NCBI GenBank assembly: GCA_903960915.1
Contig: CAJCCO010000041.1
Coordinates: 1-32,435, forward strand
DNA: 32,435 nucleotides
DNA from: an uncultured beta proteobacterium
GTDB taxonomy: Bacteria > Pseudomonadota > Gammaproteobacteria > Burkholderiales > Burkholderiaceae_C
Direction: 5' to 3'
Shown here: positions 9,097 through 17,804 of the stretch, one piece after another
How positions within the stretch are numbered: position 1 is the stretch's first letter
How the letters are laid out: each line of letters starts with the position of its first letter
Notes under the pieces: model-generated
Database searches by the model: none
What the model was told of the DNA's origin: nothing
What the model saw: only the letters and a program-made list of their open reading frames with translations
Translations under genes and position numbers: made by a program

Positions 9097-10029
9097 TTAG
9101 AGCGCTGCCACCAGTTCAGGCACTGCCGTGAACAGGTCGGCTTCAAGACCATAGTCAGCGACCGAAAATATCGGTGCTTCAGCGTCCTTGTTGATGGCCA
9201 CAATGACCTTGGAATCTTTCATGCCGGCTAAGTGCTGAATAGCCCCGCTGATACCGCAGGCCACATACAACTGCGGCGCCACGATCTTGCCAGTTTGGCC
9301 CACTTGCCAGTCGTTGGGGGCATAACCCGCATCGACAGCCGCACGGGATGCACCCATGGCAGCACCCAGCTTGTCGGCCAACGGGGTGATGACTTCCATG
9401 AACTTTTCGCTCGAGCCCAGGGCACGGCCGCCAGAAACGATGATCTTGGCAGAGGTCAGCTCGGGGCGGTCGTTCTTGGCAATCTCGCCGCCCAGGAAAG
9501 TGATCTGGGCGCTGGCCGCCACGGCAGACAACACTTCCACGGCCGCAGAACCACCGGTTGCAGCAGCGGGATCAAAGCCGGTCGTGCGCACGGTGATGAC
9601 CTTGATGGCATCGCTGCTTTGCACAGTGGCAATGGCGTTGCCGGCGTAGATGGGGCGCTCAAAGGTGTCTGGGCTGTCAACCTTGGTGACGTCAGACACT
9701 TGGCCCACATTGAGCTTGGCCGCCACACGCGGGGCAATGTTTTTGCCCGAGGCGGTGGCAGCAAACAGAATGTGGCTGTAGTTGGCCGCCAAGGCCAGCA
9801 CCTGGGCGCAGACGTTTTCTGCCAGGCCGTGGGCCAGGGCGTCGCTGTCGGCGTGCAACACTTTGGAGACGCCAGCAACCTTGGCCGCCTCGGCAGCTAC
9901 TGCACCCGCATGGGCACCGGCTACCAGCACGTGGACTTCGCCGCCGCACTGCAGGGCAGCCGTCACGGCATTGAGGGTGGCAACCTTGAGGGTGGCGTTG
10001 TCATGTTCAGCAATTACAAGAGCAGTCAT
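9097..10029 (-). CDS. etfA: Electron transfer flavoprotein subunit alpha
   Basis: FAD-binding subunit of the soluble heterodimer that carries electrons from acyl-CoA and related dehydrogenases to ETF-ubiquinone oxidoreductase. The 310-residue product shows the classic C-terminal FAD domain: SGGRALGSSEKF, GASRAAVDAGYAPNDWQVGQ, GKIVAPQLYVACGISGAIQH and VAINKDAEAPIFSVADYG. The N-terminal domain begins MTALVIAEHDNATLK. It starts 78 nt after the etfB stop on the same strand, and a strong terminator follows. Length and motifs are normal. Confidence 0.97.
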   Translation of the reverse strand: MTALVIAEHDNATLKVATLNAVTAALQCGGEVHVLVAGAHAGAVAAEAAKVAGVSKVLHADSDALAHGLAENVCAQVLALAANYSHILFAATASGKNIAPRVAAKLNVGQVSDVTKVDSPDTFERPIYAGNAIATVQSSDAIKVITVRTTGFDPAAATGGSAAVEVLSAVAASAQITFLGGEIAKNDRPELTSAKIIVSGGRALGSSEKFMEVITPLADKLGAAMGASRAAVDAGYAPNDWQVGQTGKIVAPQLYVACGISGAIQHLAGMKDSKVIVAINKDAEAPIFSVADYGLEADLFTAVPELVAAL

Positions 10030-10107
10030 GTTTTTGTTCCCAAAAATTAGTTAAGCGATTCAGGACAGCGCTTGCGGCTTGGCCGCTGCGCACAGTCCCG
10101 CAAAGAG

Positions 10108-10857
10108 TCAAATGACCTTTGCTTCGTTCTTGAGTTTGTCCACCAGCGCCGCCACGTCAGCCACCTTGATACCGGCGCTGCGCTTGGGCGGCTCCACCAC
10201 TTTGAGGGTCTTGATGCGCGAGCTGATGTCAACGCCCAGGTCTTCAGGCTTGAACACGTCGAGCTGCTTTTTCTTGGCCTTCATGATGTTGGGCAAAGTC
10301 ACGTAGCGGGGCTCGTTGAGGCGCAGGTCGGTGGTGATGATGGCGGGCATGCTGAGTTGCAGCTTTTCCATGCCGCCGTCGACTTCACGCGTGACCAGCA
10401 GCTTGCCGTCAGCCGCTTCTACCTTGCTGGCAAAAGTGGCCTGGGGCAGGTCTGCCAGGGCGGCGAGCATTTGGCCGGTCTGGTTGCAATCGTCGTCAAT
10501 GGCTTGCTTGCCCAGAATCACCAGGCCAGGCTGTTCTTTGTCCATCAGGGCCTTGAGCAGTTTGGCCACCGCCAGGGGCTGCAGCTCTTCGGCGGTTTCC
10601 ACCAAAATGGCTCGGTCTGCACCAATAGCCATGGCGGTACGCAAGGTTTCTTGGCACTGGGTCACGCCGCAGGAAACAGCGATGATCTCGGTGACCACGC
10701 CCTTTTCTTTCAGACGAACCGCTTCTTCCACGGCGATCTCGTCAAACGGGTTCATGCTCATTTTGACGTTGGCGATATCTACACCCGTGTTGTCCGATTT
10801 GACGCGGACCTTGACGTTGTAGTCCACCACGCGCTTGACTGCGACCAGGACTTTCAT
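10108..10857 (-). CDS. etfB: Electron transfer flavoprotein subunit beta
   Basis: AMP-binding partner of EtfA, and the docking subunit for dehydrogenases. The 249-residue product starts [19 protein letters not shown] and contains the family signature region around [33 protein letters not shown], the [14 protein letters not shown] segment and a late [24 protein letters not shown] (10866-10869 on the plus strand) sits 8 nt before the ATG. It is the first gene of the etfBA unit. A 16-bp palindrome lies 39 nt upstream of the start and probably controls it. Confidence 0.97.
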   Translation of the reverse strand: MKVLVAVKRVVDYNVKVRVKSDNTGVDIANVKMSMNPFDEIAVEEAVRLKEKGVVTEIIAVSCGVTQCQETLRTAMAIGADRAILVETAEELQPLAVAKLLKALMDKEQPGLVILGKQAIDDDCNQTGQMLAALADLPQATFASKVEAADGKLLVTREVDGGMEKLQLSMPAIITTDLRLNEPRYVTLPNIMKAKKKQLDVFKPEDLGVDISSRIKTLKVVEPPKRSAGIKVADVAALVDKLKNEAKVI

Positions 10858-10895
10858 TGCTTCAACTCCAGATAGTTATGAATTCATTGACAGAC

Positions 10896-10924
10896 TTGAC
10901 GTTAACGTCAACTCCGAGATTCTA
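10896..10924 (-). promoter_or_regulatory. Putative operator palindrome and -10-like box upstream of etfB
   Basis: The perfect 16-bp palindrome TTGACGTTAACGTCAA lies at 10896-10911. On the minus strand TAGAAT (10924-10919), a good -10-like hexamer, lies just upstream of it; no matching -35 box is obvious. A repressor bound here would cover the start of transcription. Palindromes of this ACGT-centred kind are known for regulators of branched-chain amino-acid and fatty-acid breakdown such as LiuR, some of which control etfBA. That link is from memory and not shown here. Confidence 0.5.
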
Positions 10925-11042
10925 TTCTGTGCTTTCCCACTCACTCGTCGTCATTACGACCCGCAAGTGGTTAATTGCGAAAAAGCACGATCGTTCTATT
11001 TTATACAGCAAGCCGGGCCAGCGTGCAGCAGCGCAAAAATAA

Positions 11043-12308
11043 TCAGCCCGAATGGGTGTGAATTACACGTTGCGGGTAAGGAATTTCAATCTGGTGGGCG
11101 CGCAAGGCCGCCAAAATGTCCAGATTTATCAGCGACTTCAGGTTCAGCGTGCCCTCCTCGGGGTCTTCAATCCAAAAGCCCACGGTAAATTCCAGGCCAT
11201 CGGGCGCAAAGTTGGACAGGGCCACGTGGGGCGCTGGCTCACGCAATACCCGGGGCTGGTTCAGGCTGGCCTGCAACAACAGGCGCATCACCAACTCCAC
11301 ATCGCTGGCATAACCCACGGTGACCACACAAGACTGCCACAAACGTTTGTCTGCCAGTGACAGGTTTTCCACCCGGCTGGTGATCAGCATTTCATTGGGC
11401 ACGATGGATTCGCGCCCGGTGACGGCCCGAATCACGGTGTAGCGGGCGTTGATCTGGGTGATGCGCCCCTCGAACCCATCCACCCGCACCGTATCGCCAA
11501 TACGCATGCTGCGCTCCGCCAAAATGACAAAGCCACTGACGTAGTTGGCCGCCAACTTTTGCAGGCCAAAGCCCACCCCCACGCCAATGGCGCCGCCCAG
11601 CACCGACAAAGCCGTGAGATCAATGCCCACGGCCGACAAGGTCAGCATCAAGCCCAAAAACAGCAGCAATACGCGGGTGGCATTGCTCAGCGCCTTGCGC
11701 AAGGACAACTCACCGCCTGTCGCCGAGCGCAGCAAGCGCGCCTCAATGGCCGATGAAATCCACAGCACACCAATCAGCACCGCAGCAGCCGTCAAGCTCC
11801 CTTCAATCAGATTGCGCACCGTCAGCACCGTGCCGCCCAGGTGCCAGGAAATCTGCTCAAGCTCCTCCAGAATCAAGGGCATCAGGCCGCTGACCCACAG
11901 CACCATGGCGATCCAGGCCAGCCAGGAAATGCTGCGCTCCAGCAAACGAACCACCGGCGTATGGCTGAAAGACACCTGCAAAACCTTGACCCCAAAACGA
12001 ATCACCAGCAAAGCAATCAAAGCCGGAATAGCTATTTTGAACACCGCAGGCGAGAGCTGTTGCGTCAGCAGAAAACGCGCCAAGTAAGCCAAACAAAGTA
12101 GCAGCGCCGGGAAGAGCACGCCGTCCACAATGCGCCGGCCAAACATGATGGACGACTTGTCGCGTGCGCCCAAGGCGTTGCACACCATGGACGCCAGCCA
12201 CCAGGCCAACAGCGCGCAAACGACCAGGCTGGCCAACTCCATCAGAGCGGTGGGCTGGGTGAGCGCGGCAATCCAGCCGTTCAAGTCGGTGATGGGAGCT
12301 TTAGACAT
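11043..12308 (-). CDS. MscS-family mechanosensitive ion channel
   Basis: Inner-membrane channel that releases solutes on hypo-osmotic shock. The 421-residue product has about six hydrophobic segments. The pore-lining helix and beta domain signature follow: ALSVLGGAIGVGVGFGLQKLAANYVSGFVILAERSMRIGD in parts, then VDGFEGRITQINARYTVIR and GRESIVPNEMLI. The extra N-terminal helices make it a mid-sized relative rather than the minimal MscS of about 286 residues. The ATG at 12308 overlaps the stop of the upstream gene by 8 nt; starting at 12338 would only add ten unconserved residues. The overlap implies translational coupling with the deacetylase-like gene. Confidence 0.92.
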   Translation of the reverse strand: MSKAPITDLNGWIAALTQPTALMELASLVVCALLAWWLASMVCNALGARDKSSIMFGRRIVDGVLFPALLLCLAYLARFLLTQQLSPAVFKIAIPALIALLVIRFGVKVLQVSFSHTPVVRLLERSISWLAWIAMVLWVSGLMPLILEELEQISWHLGGTVLTVRNLIEGSLTAAAVLIGVLWISSAIEARLLRSATGGELSLRKALSNATRVLLLFLGLMLTLSAVGIDLTALSVLGGAIGVGVGFGLQKLAANYVSGFVILAERSMRIGDTVRVDGFEGRITQINARYTVIRAVTGRESIVPNEMLITSRVENLSLADKRLWQSCVVTVGYASDVELVMRLLLQASLNQPRVLREPAPHVALSNFAPDGLEFTVGFWIEDPEEGTLNLKSLINLDILAALRAHQIEIPYPQRVIHTHSG

Positions 12309-13254
12309 CGGCCAACACGCGCAAGTGCGCCTCCACACTGCGCGACAAGGCGCTCAGGTCGTAACCGCCCTCCAGGCAGGACACGATGCGCCCCTTGGCG
12401 TGGCGCCGCGCCACGCTTTTGATGCGGTCGGTGATCCAGGCGTAATCCTGCTCCACCAAGCCCATTTGCCCCATCTCATCTTCACGGTGGGCGTCAAAAC
12501 CGGCGCTGATGAAAATCATCTCGGGCTTGAACTCTTCTAGTCGCGGAATCCAGGCCGTCTCAACCAGCTCCCGTATCGCCATGCCCCGGGTGTACGCCGG
12601 CACCGGCAGGTTCACCAAATTGCCCGCGTTAGACAGGGGCCAGTCCATAGGATAGAAAGGGTGCTGGAAAAAACTCACCATCAAAATGTGCTCGTTTCCA
12701 GCCACGATGTCCTCAGTGCCATTGCCGTGGTGTACATCAAAGTCCACAATCGCCACGCGTTTCAGGCCGTGGTGCTTGACGGCGTGCAAGGCGGCAACCG
12801 CCACGTTGTTGAAAAAGCAAAACCCCATGGCTTGGTCGCGACAGGCGTGGTGGCCCGGTGGGCGAACGGCACAAAAAGCGTTTTCAAGTTCGCCGGCTAT
12901 CACAGCATCGGTGGCGGCCAAGGCAGCACCCGCAGCACGCAAGGCGGCATCCCAGGTGTACACATTCAAAGAAGTGTCGGGGTCCACCTGCGCATGGGTG
13001 GGGCCGCCAGCTGCAATCTCTTCTTTCAAGCCGTCACACAGACCGCGAATAGCCGCCACATGCATGCGGCCATGGGCCAACTCCAGGGCGTTGACAGCGG
13101 CCAGGGGTGCCTCGCGTCGATCCAGTGCATGGCCCACGCCAGAGATCAACAGCCGGTCTTCAATCGCATCCAGACGCTGTGGACATTCGGGGTGGCCCGG
13201 CCCCATTTCATGGAGCCAACAATCGCGGTGGGTAAAGTAGCCAGTAGCAGTCAC
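12301..13254 (-). CDS. Histone deacetylase-family hydrolase (class II HDAC-like amidohydrolase)
   Basis: Zinc-dependent amidohydrolase of the arginase/HDAC fold. Bacterial members remove acetyl groups from small amines or lysines; the substrate here is unknown. Landmarks (numbered from the chosen start) are HEMGPGHPECPQRLD near the N-terminus, RPPGHHACRD with the catalytic His pair at 135-136, VDFDVHHGNGTED with zinc ligands from 171, and ISAGFDAHREDEMGQ. The GTG at 13254 gives 317 residues and a start just ahead of the conserved YFTHRDCWLHEMGPGHPE. A TTG at 13332 would add 26 unconserved residues. The Shine-Dalgarno sequence is weak, so the exact start is uncertain. It overlaps the channel gene downstream. 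Confidence 0.9.
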   Translation of the reverse strand: MTATGYFTHRDCWLHEMGPGHPECPQRLDAIEDRLLISGVGHALDRREAPLAAVNALELAHGRMHVAAIRGLCDGLKEEIAAGGPTHAQVDPDTSLNVYTWDAALRAAGAALAATDAVIAGELENAFCAVRPPGHHACRDQAMGFCFFNNVAVAALHAVKHHGLKRVAIVDFDVHHGNGTEDIVAGNEHILMVSFFQHPFYPMDWPLSNAGNLVNLPVPAYTRGMAIRELVETAWIPRLEEFKPEMIFISAGFDAHREDEMGQMGLVEQDYAWITDRIKSVARRHAKGRIVSCLEGGYDLSALSRSVEAHLRVLADV

Positions 13255-13385
13255 AATGCAAGCCTGTATTTCAAAAAATTGACTACATATCAGGGGGTGG
13301 AAACCATGAATATGCAAGAGAACTTGTGTCAACGGGCGATCAGCTTACCACGCGGCTTAAGGGCAAAGCCGCCTCGTTACACTGC

Positions 13386-14507
13386 ATGCAAATTCCATCA
13401 ATTGCTCTGGCCCCAGTGACTATCAAACCCCTCATCACCGCCGTTTTATTGCTCTGCGCCTGTGCGCTGGCCGTGGGTGCACCCGCCAAGAAAACGGGCA
13501 AAAAAAAGGCCAAGCCGCGCAAGGTAGCCCACGCCGTGGTCACCGGCCCAATTTATGCCCAAAGCCCCGAAGCCATGCAAGCTGCCGATGAAATGGCTAC
13601 GCGCCTGGCACTCGACCCCCTGTGGGTGCGCCAAACACTTGGCCAGGCTATGCGCTTGCCGCAAGTACTCAAATTTATTCTGCCCCCGCCCCCAGGCACC
13701 CCAAAAAACTGGGCGCTGTACCGCAGCCGCTTCATTGACGACAAGCGCATCAGTGCCGGCCTGAAGTTTTGGCAAGATAACCAGGCCACCCTGGTCCGTG
13801 CTGAGGCCCAAACCGGTGTGCCTGCTGAAATTATTGTGGGTGTTCTGGGGGTGGAGACCATTTACGGCCAGCAAATGGGCAACTTCCGTGTGATCGACGC
13901 GCTGGCCACACTGGCCTTTGACTTTCCCAGCCAGCACCCGCGCGCCCCAGAACGCAGCGCATTTTTCAAGGCTGAGCTTGAGCAGTTTCTGCTGATGACG
14001 CACCGCACCCAAACCGACCCCATGCGCCTGCGCGGCAGCTACGCCGGGGCTATGGGCATGCCGCAGTTCATGCCCTCAAGCTGGATGAAATACGCGGTCG
14101 ACTTTGATGGCGATGGCCGCATTGACCTGTTCACCAGCACCGCTGACGTGATTGGCTCGGTAGCCAATTACTTCAAACTCTTTAACTGGCAGCCCGGCAT
14201 GCCCACGCATTACTCGGTGAGCTTCGACCCGCAAAAGCTCGACAAGGATGCCCTGCTGGCGCCCGACATCTTGCCCACCTTCAGCGTGGCCAGTTTCACC
14301 GCCAAAGGCGCTGTACTGCAAGGCACAGCCCTGCAACACGCAGGCCCGCTGGCGCTGGTAGAACTGCAAAACGGCAATGAGCCACCCAGCTACGTGGCCG
14401 GCACCGACAACTTCTACGCCATCACCCGCTACAACTGGAGCAGTTATTACGCGATGGCGGTGATCGAGCTGGCGCAGTCTGTGGCGCGTGCCATGCCGGC
14501 CCGGTGA
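13386..14507 (+). CDS. mltB: Lytic murein transglycosylase B (MltB family)
   Basis: Periplasmic peptidoglycan-cleaving enzyme that forms 1,6-anhydro-muramyl ends. The 373-residue product has an N-terminal hydrophobic signal segment (about residues 13-32), then a Lys-rich stretch. The catalytic region is GVLGVETIYGQQMGNFRVIDAL with the expected catalytic Glu157. GSYAGAMGMPQFMPSSW and an EF-hand-like DFDGDGRIDLF follow, all typical of MltB/SLT family 3. No convincing lipobox is present, so it is probably soluble or anchored by its signal segment. The ATG at 13386 lacks a clear Shine-Dalgarno sequence; a GTG at 13416 is a possible alternative that still keeps the signal. It is divergent from the deacetylase gene. 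Confidence 0.92.
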   Translation: MQIPSIALAPVTIKPLITAVLLLCACALAVGAPAKKTGKKKAKPRKVAHAVVTGPIYAQSPEAMQAADEMATRLALDPLWVRQTLGQAMRLPQVLKFILPPPPGTPKNWALYRSRFIDDKRISAGLKFWQDNQATLVRAEAQTGVPAEIIVGVLGVETIYGQQMGNFRVIDALATLAFDFPSQHPRAPERSAFFKAELEQFLLMTHRTQTDPMRLRGSYAGAMGMPQFMPSSWMKYAVDFDGDGRIDLFTSTADVIGSVANYFKLFNWQPGMPTHYSVSFDPQKLDKDALLAPDILPTFSVASFTAKGAVLQGTALQHAGPLALVELQNGNEPPSYVAGTDNFYAITRYNWSSYYAMAVIELAQSVARAMPAR

Positions 14508-14559
14508 GCGCCGACCATTCACCATGGCGCACAAGCGTCCACTTAATTAGGCCTTTCAC

Positions 14560-15798
14560 ATGTCATTGAGCTCCCTGCCGCTGCTGCGGCTCTTACCCAA
14601 GACGCCCGGGGTTCAAACTTTTGCCTTGATTGCAGGCATGGAAGCGGTGGTGCGCGGCAGCATGCTGTCGGTGTTTCCGATCATCATGTACCGGGCCTGG
14701 GGCAGCGCGGTGCATGTGTCTGAAATCTACTTTGCCATCGGACTCATCTCCTTGCTGGTGGCGCTGACGGTGCCTGCGCTGACGCGCCATGTCTCCCGAC
14801 GCCATGTCTATCTTGGCGCAATCATGCTGTATGTGCTGTCGGCCGCTATTGGTAGCCTGGGTGGCAAATGGGTCTCGCTGGCCCTGCTGTGCAATGCCAC
14901 GGGCGCCGCCACGGGCTTTGTTTGCTTTAACTCCTACGTGCTGGACCACATAGACCGCGCCGATTTCGGCCGACTGGAGACTATGCGCCTGTTGTATGGT
15001 GGCCTGGGTTGGGTGGCTGGTCCCGCCATCGGTGTGTGGCTGATGTCGCTGTGGAGCGGCGCGCCATTCGTGCTGATGGGATGCGCCGCGCTGTGCATGT
15101 GGCTATTGGTCTGGCAGTTGCAACTGGGCCAGGGCCGCACCATTGTGCGCTCACGCGCGTCCAACCCTTTGTCTAATGTGTTGCGTTTTTCTTCGCAGCC
15201 GCGCTTGGTAGCCGGTTGGTTTTTGGCGCTGATGCGGTCTTGCGGCTGGTGGTTCTATTTTGTGTATGTGGGCATCTACGCCGTTGAGAACGGGCTGGGC
15301 GACAAGGTGGGAGGCATAGCCGCCTCTGTGGCCAACCTGGGGCTTTTTTTGGCCCCGTTCATGTACCGCTGGATGCAGAAGGGCTCGGTACGCCATGCCT
15401 TGCGCACGGGCACCATATACAGCGGCCTGTGCTTCATAGCGGCCTCGCTTTTATTCAAACTGCCACACTTGGCTGTGGCCATGTTGGTGCTGGGTACCTT
15501 GTTCCTGGTGCTGCTGGACGTGGCCGGCAACCTGCCTTTCATGATGGCGGTGAAGCCTTCTGAACGCACAGAAATGTCTTCGGTCTACTCCAGCTTCAGG
15601 GACGCCTCGGGCATCTTGTCGCCTGGCATTGCCTGGCTGGTGCTACTGGTGAGCCCGGTGGGCGGCGTGTTTGCCGCTTGTGGTTTGGGGCTGATAGGGG
15701 CCTGGGCAGTGGCAGGCAAATTACACCCGCAATTAGGGGTGGCGGGCTCGGTGCGGGCGCGGGGGCGCAGAGACAAAGCGGCCCGTCGCTCCTCTTAA
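14560..15798 (+). CDS. MFS transporter
   Basis: Inner-membrane protein of 412 residues with about twelve hydrophobic segments spread over its length. The sequence has the major-facilitator pattern, including an RHVSRRHVYLGA loop after the second or third helix (in the position of the motif-A loop) and GLGWVAGPAIGVWLMSLWSGAPFVLMG in the first half. The substrate is not recognisable. It starts 52 nt after mltB on the same strand without a clear ribosome-binding site, so it may share the mltB transcript. The C-terminal tail is short and basic (RARGRRDKAARRSS). Confidence 0.85.
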   Translation: MSLSSLPLLRLLPKTPGVQTFALIAGMEAVVRGSMLSVFPIIMYRAWGSAVHVSEIYFAIGLISLLVALTVPALTRHVSRRHVYLGAIMLYVLSAAIGSLGGKWVSLALLCNATGAATGFVCFNSYVLDHIDRADFGRLETMRLLYGGLGWVAGPAIGVWLMSLWSGAPFVLMGCAALCMWLLVWQLQLGQGRTIVRSRASNPLSNVLRFSSQPRLVAGWFLALMRSCGWWFYFVYVGIYAVENGLGDKVGGIAASVANLGLFLAPFMYRWMQKGSVRHALRTGTIYSGLCFIAASLLFKLPHLAVAMLVLGTLFLVLLDVAGNLPFMMAVKPSERTEMSSVYSSFRDASGILSPGIAWLVLLVSPVGGVFAACGLGLIGAWAVAGKLHPQLGVAGSVRARGRRDKAARRSS

Positions 15799-15841
15799 CG
15801 GCTGGGTAATAACGCCAGAAGCGTCCAGCACCTACAGGAAC

Positions 15842-16657
15842 TCACTCCGATGGCGTGCTGGCCATCAAGGCCTCATCAAAAATGGCAACGGCACGGGTCC
15901 ATCCGGCTGAGGCGCCACGAATTTTGTGGGGAAAGCAACTGATAAAAAACCCGGTGGGCGGCAAGCTTTCCAGGTTATGCAGTTTTTCCAGGTGGCAGTA
16001 GCCAATGTAACGCCCAGCCTTGTGGCCCTCCCAAATCAGGGACGCATCTTTGGTTTCCTTGTATTTTTTTGCTGTGTGCACAAAAGGGGCATCCCAACTC
16101 CAGGCATCAGTGCCGGTGAGTCTGATGCCTCGCTCCAGTAAATACATGGTGGCCTCATAACCCATGCCGCAGCCACTGGCCACATAGTCCTCCAAACCAT
16201 AACGCGACCCAGCACGCGTATTGACCACCACTATTTCCAGGGGGCTCAAGGTGTGGCCAATACGCGTCAACTCCAGTTCCACATCGGCTGCAGTGACCAC
16301 ATAACCATCGGGAAAATGTTGGAAGTCCAGTTTGACCCCAGGCTGAAAACACCATTCAAGCGGCACCTCGTGGATGGCGATGGCGGGCTTCTTCTCACCA
16401 AGCGCCTGGTCCATGGTGGAGTGGAAGTGGTAAGGCGCATCCAGGTGGGTGCCGTTGTGGGTATTGAGTTGGACAAACTCAATGGCCCAGCCCTCGCCAT
16501 CGGGCATATCTTCTTTTTTCAGACCGGGGAAAAAAGGCTCGATCTGCGCATAGGTGTTCTCATGCGTGAGGTATTGAATTTTGGGCGCGTAAGCGGGCGG
16601 ATCGCTGAACACATCGTTTTCAAGAAAAATGGAAAGGTCAACAAATCTGCGAGGCAT
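15842..16657 (-). CDS. Cyclase-family metal-dependent hydrolase (kynurenine formamidase-like)
   Basis: A 271-residue member of the cyclase family (PF04199), which includes bacterial kynurenine formamidase and other small-molecule amidases. The signature HNGTHLDAPYHFH at residues 67-79 provides the expected metal ligands. Other landmarks are DLSIFLENDVFSDPP near the N-terminus and GTDAWSWDAPF later. It is longer than typical kynurenine formamidases (about 210 residues), so another substrate is quite possible. AGGAG lies 6 nt before the ATG. It is the last gene of the minus-strand run and converges on the MFS gene. No tryptophan-breakdown neighbours are present to support kynurenine as substrate. 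Confidence 0.88.
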   Translation of the reverse strand: MPRRFVDLSIFLENDVFSDPPAYAPKIQYLTHENTYAQIEPFFPGLKKEDMPDGEGWAIEFVQLNTHNGTHLDAPYHFHSTMDQALGEKKPAIAIHEVPLEWCFQPGVKLDFQHFPDGYVVTAADVELELTRIGHTLSPLEIVVVNTRAGSRYGLEDYVASGCGMGYEATMYLLERGIRLTGTDAWSWDAPFVHTAKKYKETKDASLIWEGHKAGRYIGYCHLEKLHNLESLPPTGFFISCFPHKIRGASAGWTRAVAIFDEALMASTPSE

Positions 16658-16765
16658 GTAGGGCTCCTTTGGCGTGCACCCGCATCATAGGCAAATCTGG
16701 ACCTGCCATCTTCAAGCAGCGGGCTCCTGACATAGCGCCGAGGCTCAGCGCGATGGCCTAAGGCC

Positions 16766-17725
16766 TCAAGTCGAAGAAGGCACCAGAAAATCGCGGCTGA
16801 TGTGCGCACCCAAGTCGTTCACGCGGTCTAAAAACTGCGTGAGGTAGGCGTGCAAACCGGTGGCCAAAATTTCGTCAATGCGGCCAAACTTGAGTTCGGC
16901 GCACAGCTTGCCGGCGCGGCGGTGAGTTTCGCCGGACTGGTCGTTGGCCACCATGGACAGGTTGCTCACCACTTCATTCAGGCTGGCGTGCAGTGAGCGC
17001 GGCATGTCGGGGCGCAAGATCAGCAGTTCAGCCACACGCTCGGGTTTGATGACGTCGCGGTACACCTTGCGGTAGACCTCAAAGCCCGACACGCTGCGCA
17101 AAATAGCGCTCCAGTGGTAGAAGTCGTACTCTTGGTCTTTCTCGCTGGCGGTGCCAAAGAAGTCGCTTTGCACGGCGTGAAACTTGACGTCCACCAGGCG
17201 CGCCGTGTTATCGGCCCGCTCCAGGAAGGTGCCCAGGCGCATAAAGTACAAAGCTTCGTCCATCAGCATGGTGCCCACGGTGACGCCGCGTGACAGGTGC
17301 GAGCGAAACTTGACCCATTCAAAAAACAGGGCTGGGTCGCGTTCAAATTCACCGCTCTTGATCATGCGTTTGACTTCCAGCCAGGTCTGGTTTTGCGTCT
17401 CCCACACCTCGGTGGTGAGCGTGCCGCGCACGGCGCGGGCATTTTCACGCGCGGCGCTCAGGCAAGACACGATGCTTGAGGGGTTGCTCTCGTCTTTGAC
17501 CATGAAGTCCATGACCTCGCGGGCGGCCACTTCGCCATGACGCTCTTTGTAGGTGGGCAGGAGTTCGCTGATGCTGAGCAGGCCTTGCCAGCCCATCTGG
17601 GCCACGGCTTCAGACTGCGGCAGCAAGGCCGTCTGGTAGTTGACGTCCAGCATGCGGGCGGTGTTTTCGGCCCGCTCGGTGTAGCGGGACATCCAGAACA
17701 AGTGGTCAGCAGTTCTTGAGAGCAT
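16766..17725 (-). CDS. Alpha-E domain protein (DUF403)
   Basis: A 319-residue, almost entirely helical protein beginning MLSRTADHLFWMSRYTERAENTARMLDV, the hallmark of the alpha-E family. The repeated segment GTFLERADNTARLVDVKFHAV in the middle shows the internal duplication usual for the family. Biochemical function is not established. Members are nearly always encoded beside a circularly permuted ATP-grasp protein, as here (80 nt downstream of it), and often beside a transglutaminase-like protein or the proteasome-like peptidase Anbu. AGGAG is 8 nt before the ATG. A role in making or modifying a peptide-linked product is family-level inference only. Confidence 0.93.
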   Translation of the reverse strand: MLSRTADHLFWMSRYTERAENTARMLDVNYQTALLPQSEAVAQMGWQGLLSISELLPTYKERHGEVAAREVMDFMVKDESNPSSIVSCLSAARENARAVRGTLTTEVWETQNQTWLEVKRMIKSGEFERDPALFFEWVKFRSHLSRGVTVGTMLMDEALYFMRLGTFLERADNTARLVDVKFHAVQSDFFGTASEKDQEYDFYHWSAILRSVSGFEVYRKVYRDVIKPERVAELLILRPDMPRSLHASLNEVVSNLSMVANDQSGETHRRAGKLCAELKFGRIDEILATGLHAYLTQFLDRVNDLGAHISRDFLVPSST

Positions 17726-17741
17726 TGCAATTTCTCCTGTA

Positions 17742-17792
17742 CCGTTTGCCCTGAGCGCGTCGAAAAAATCTAGGCGCGCTTAGTTCAAACGG
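17742..17792. repeat. Nested inverted repeat between ATP-grasp and alpha-E genes
   Basis: Outer arms CCGTTTG (17742-17748) and CAAACGG (17786-17792) enclose inner arms AGCGCG (17754-17759) and CGCGCT (17775-17780). The spacers between inner and outer arms are symmetric at 5 nt. The left half (TTTGCCCTGAGCGCGTCGAA) resembles the dispersed intergenic repeat of the form GCCCTGAGC..GTCGAA that is common in proteobacterial genomes. It could form a hairpin in the transcript between the two genes. Confidence 0.55.
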
Positions 17793-17804
17793 AAAAAATA
17801 ACGA

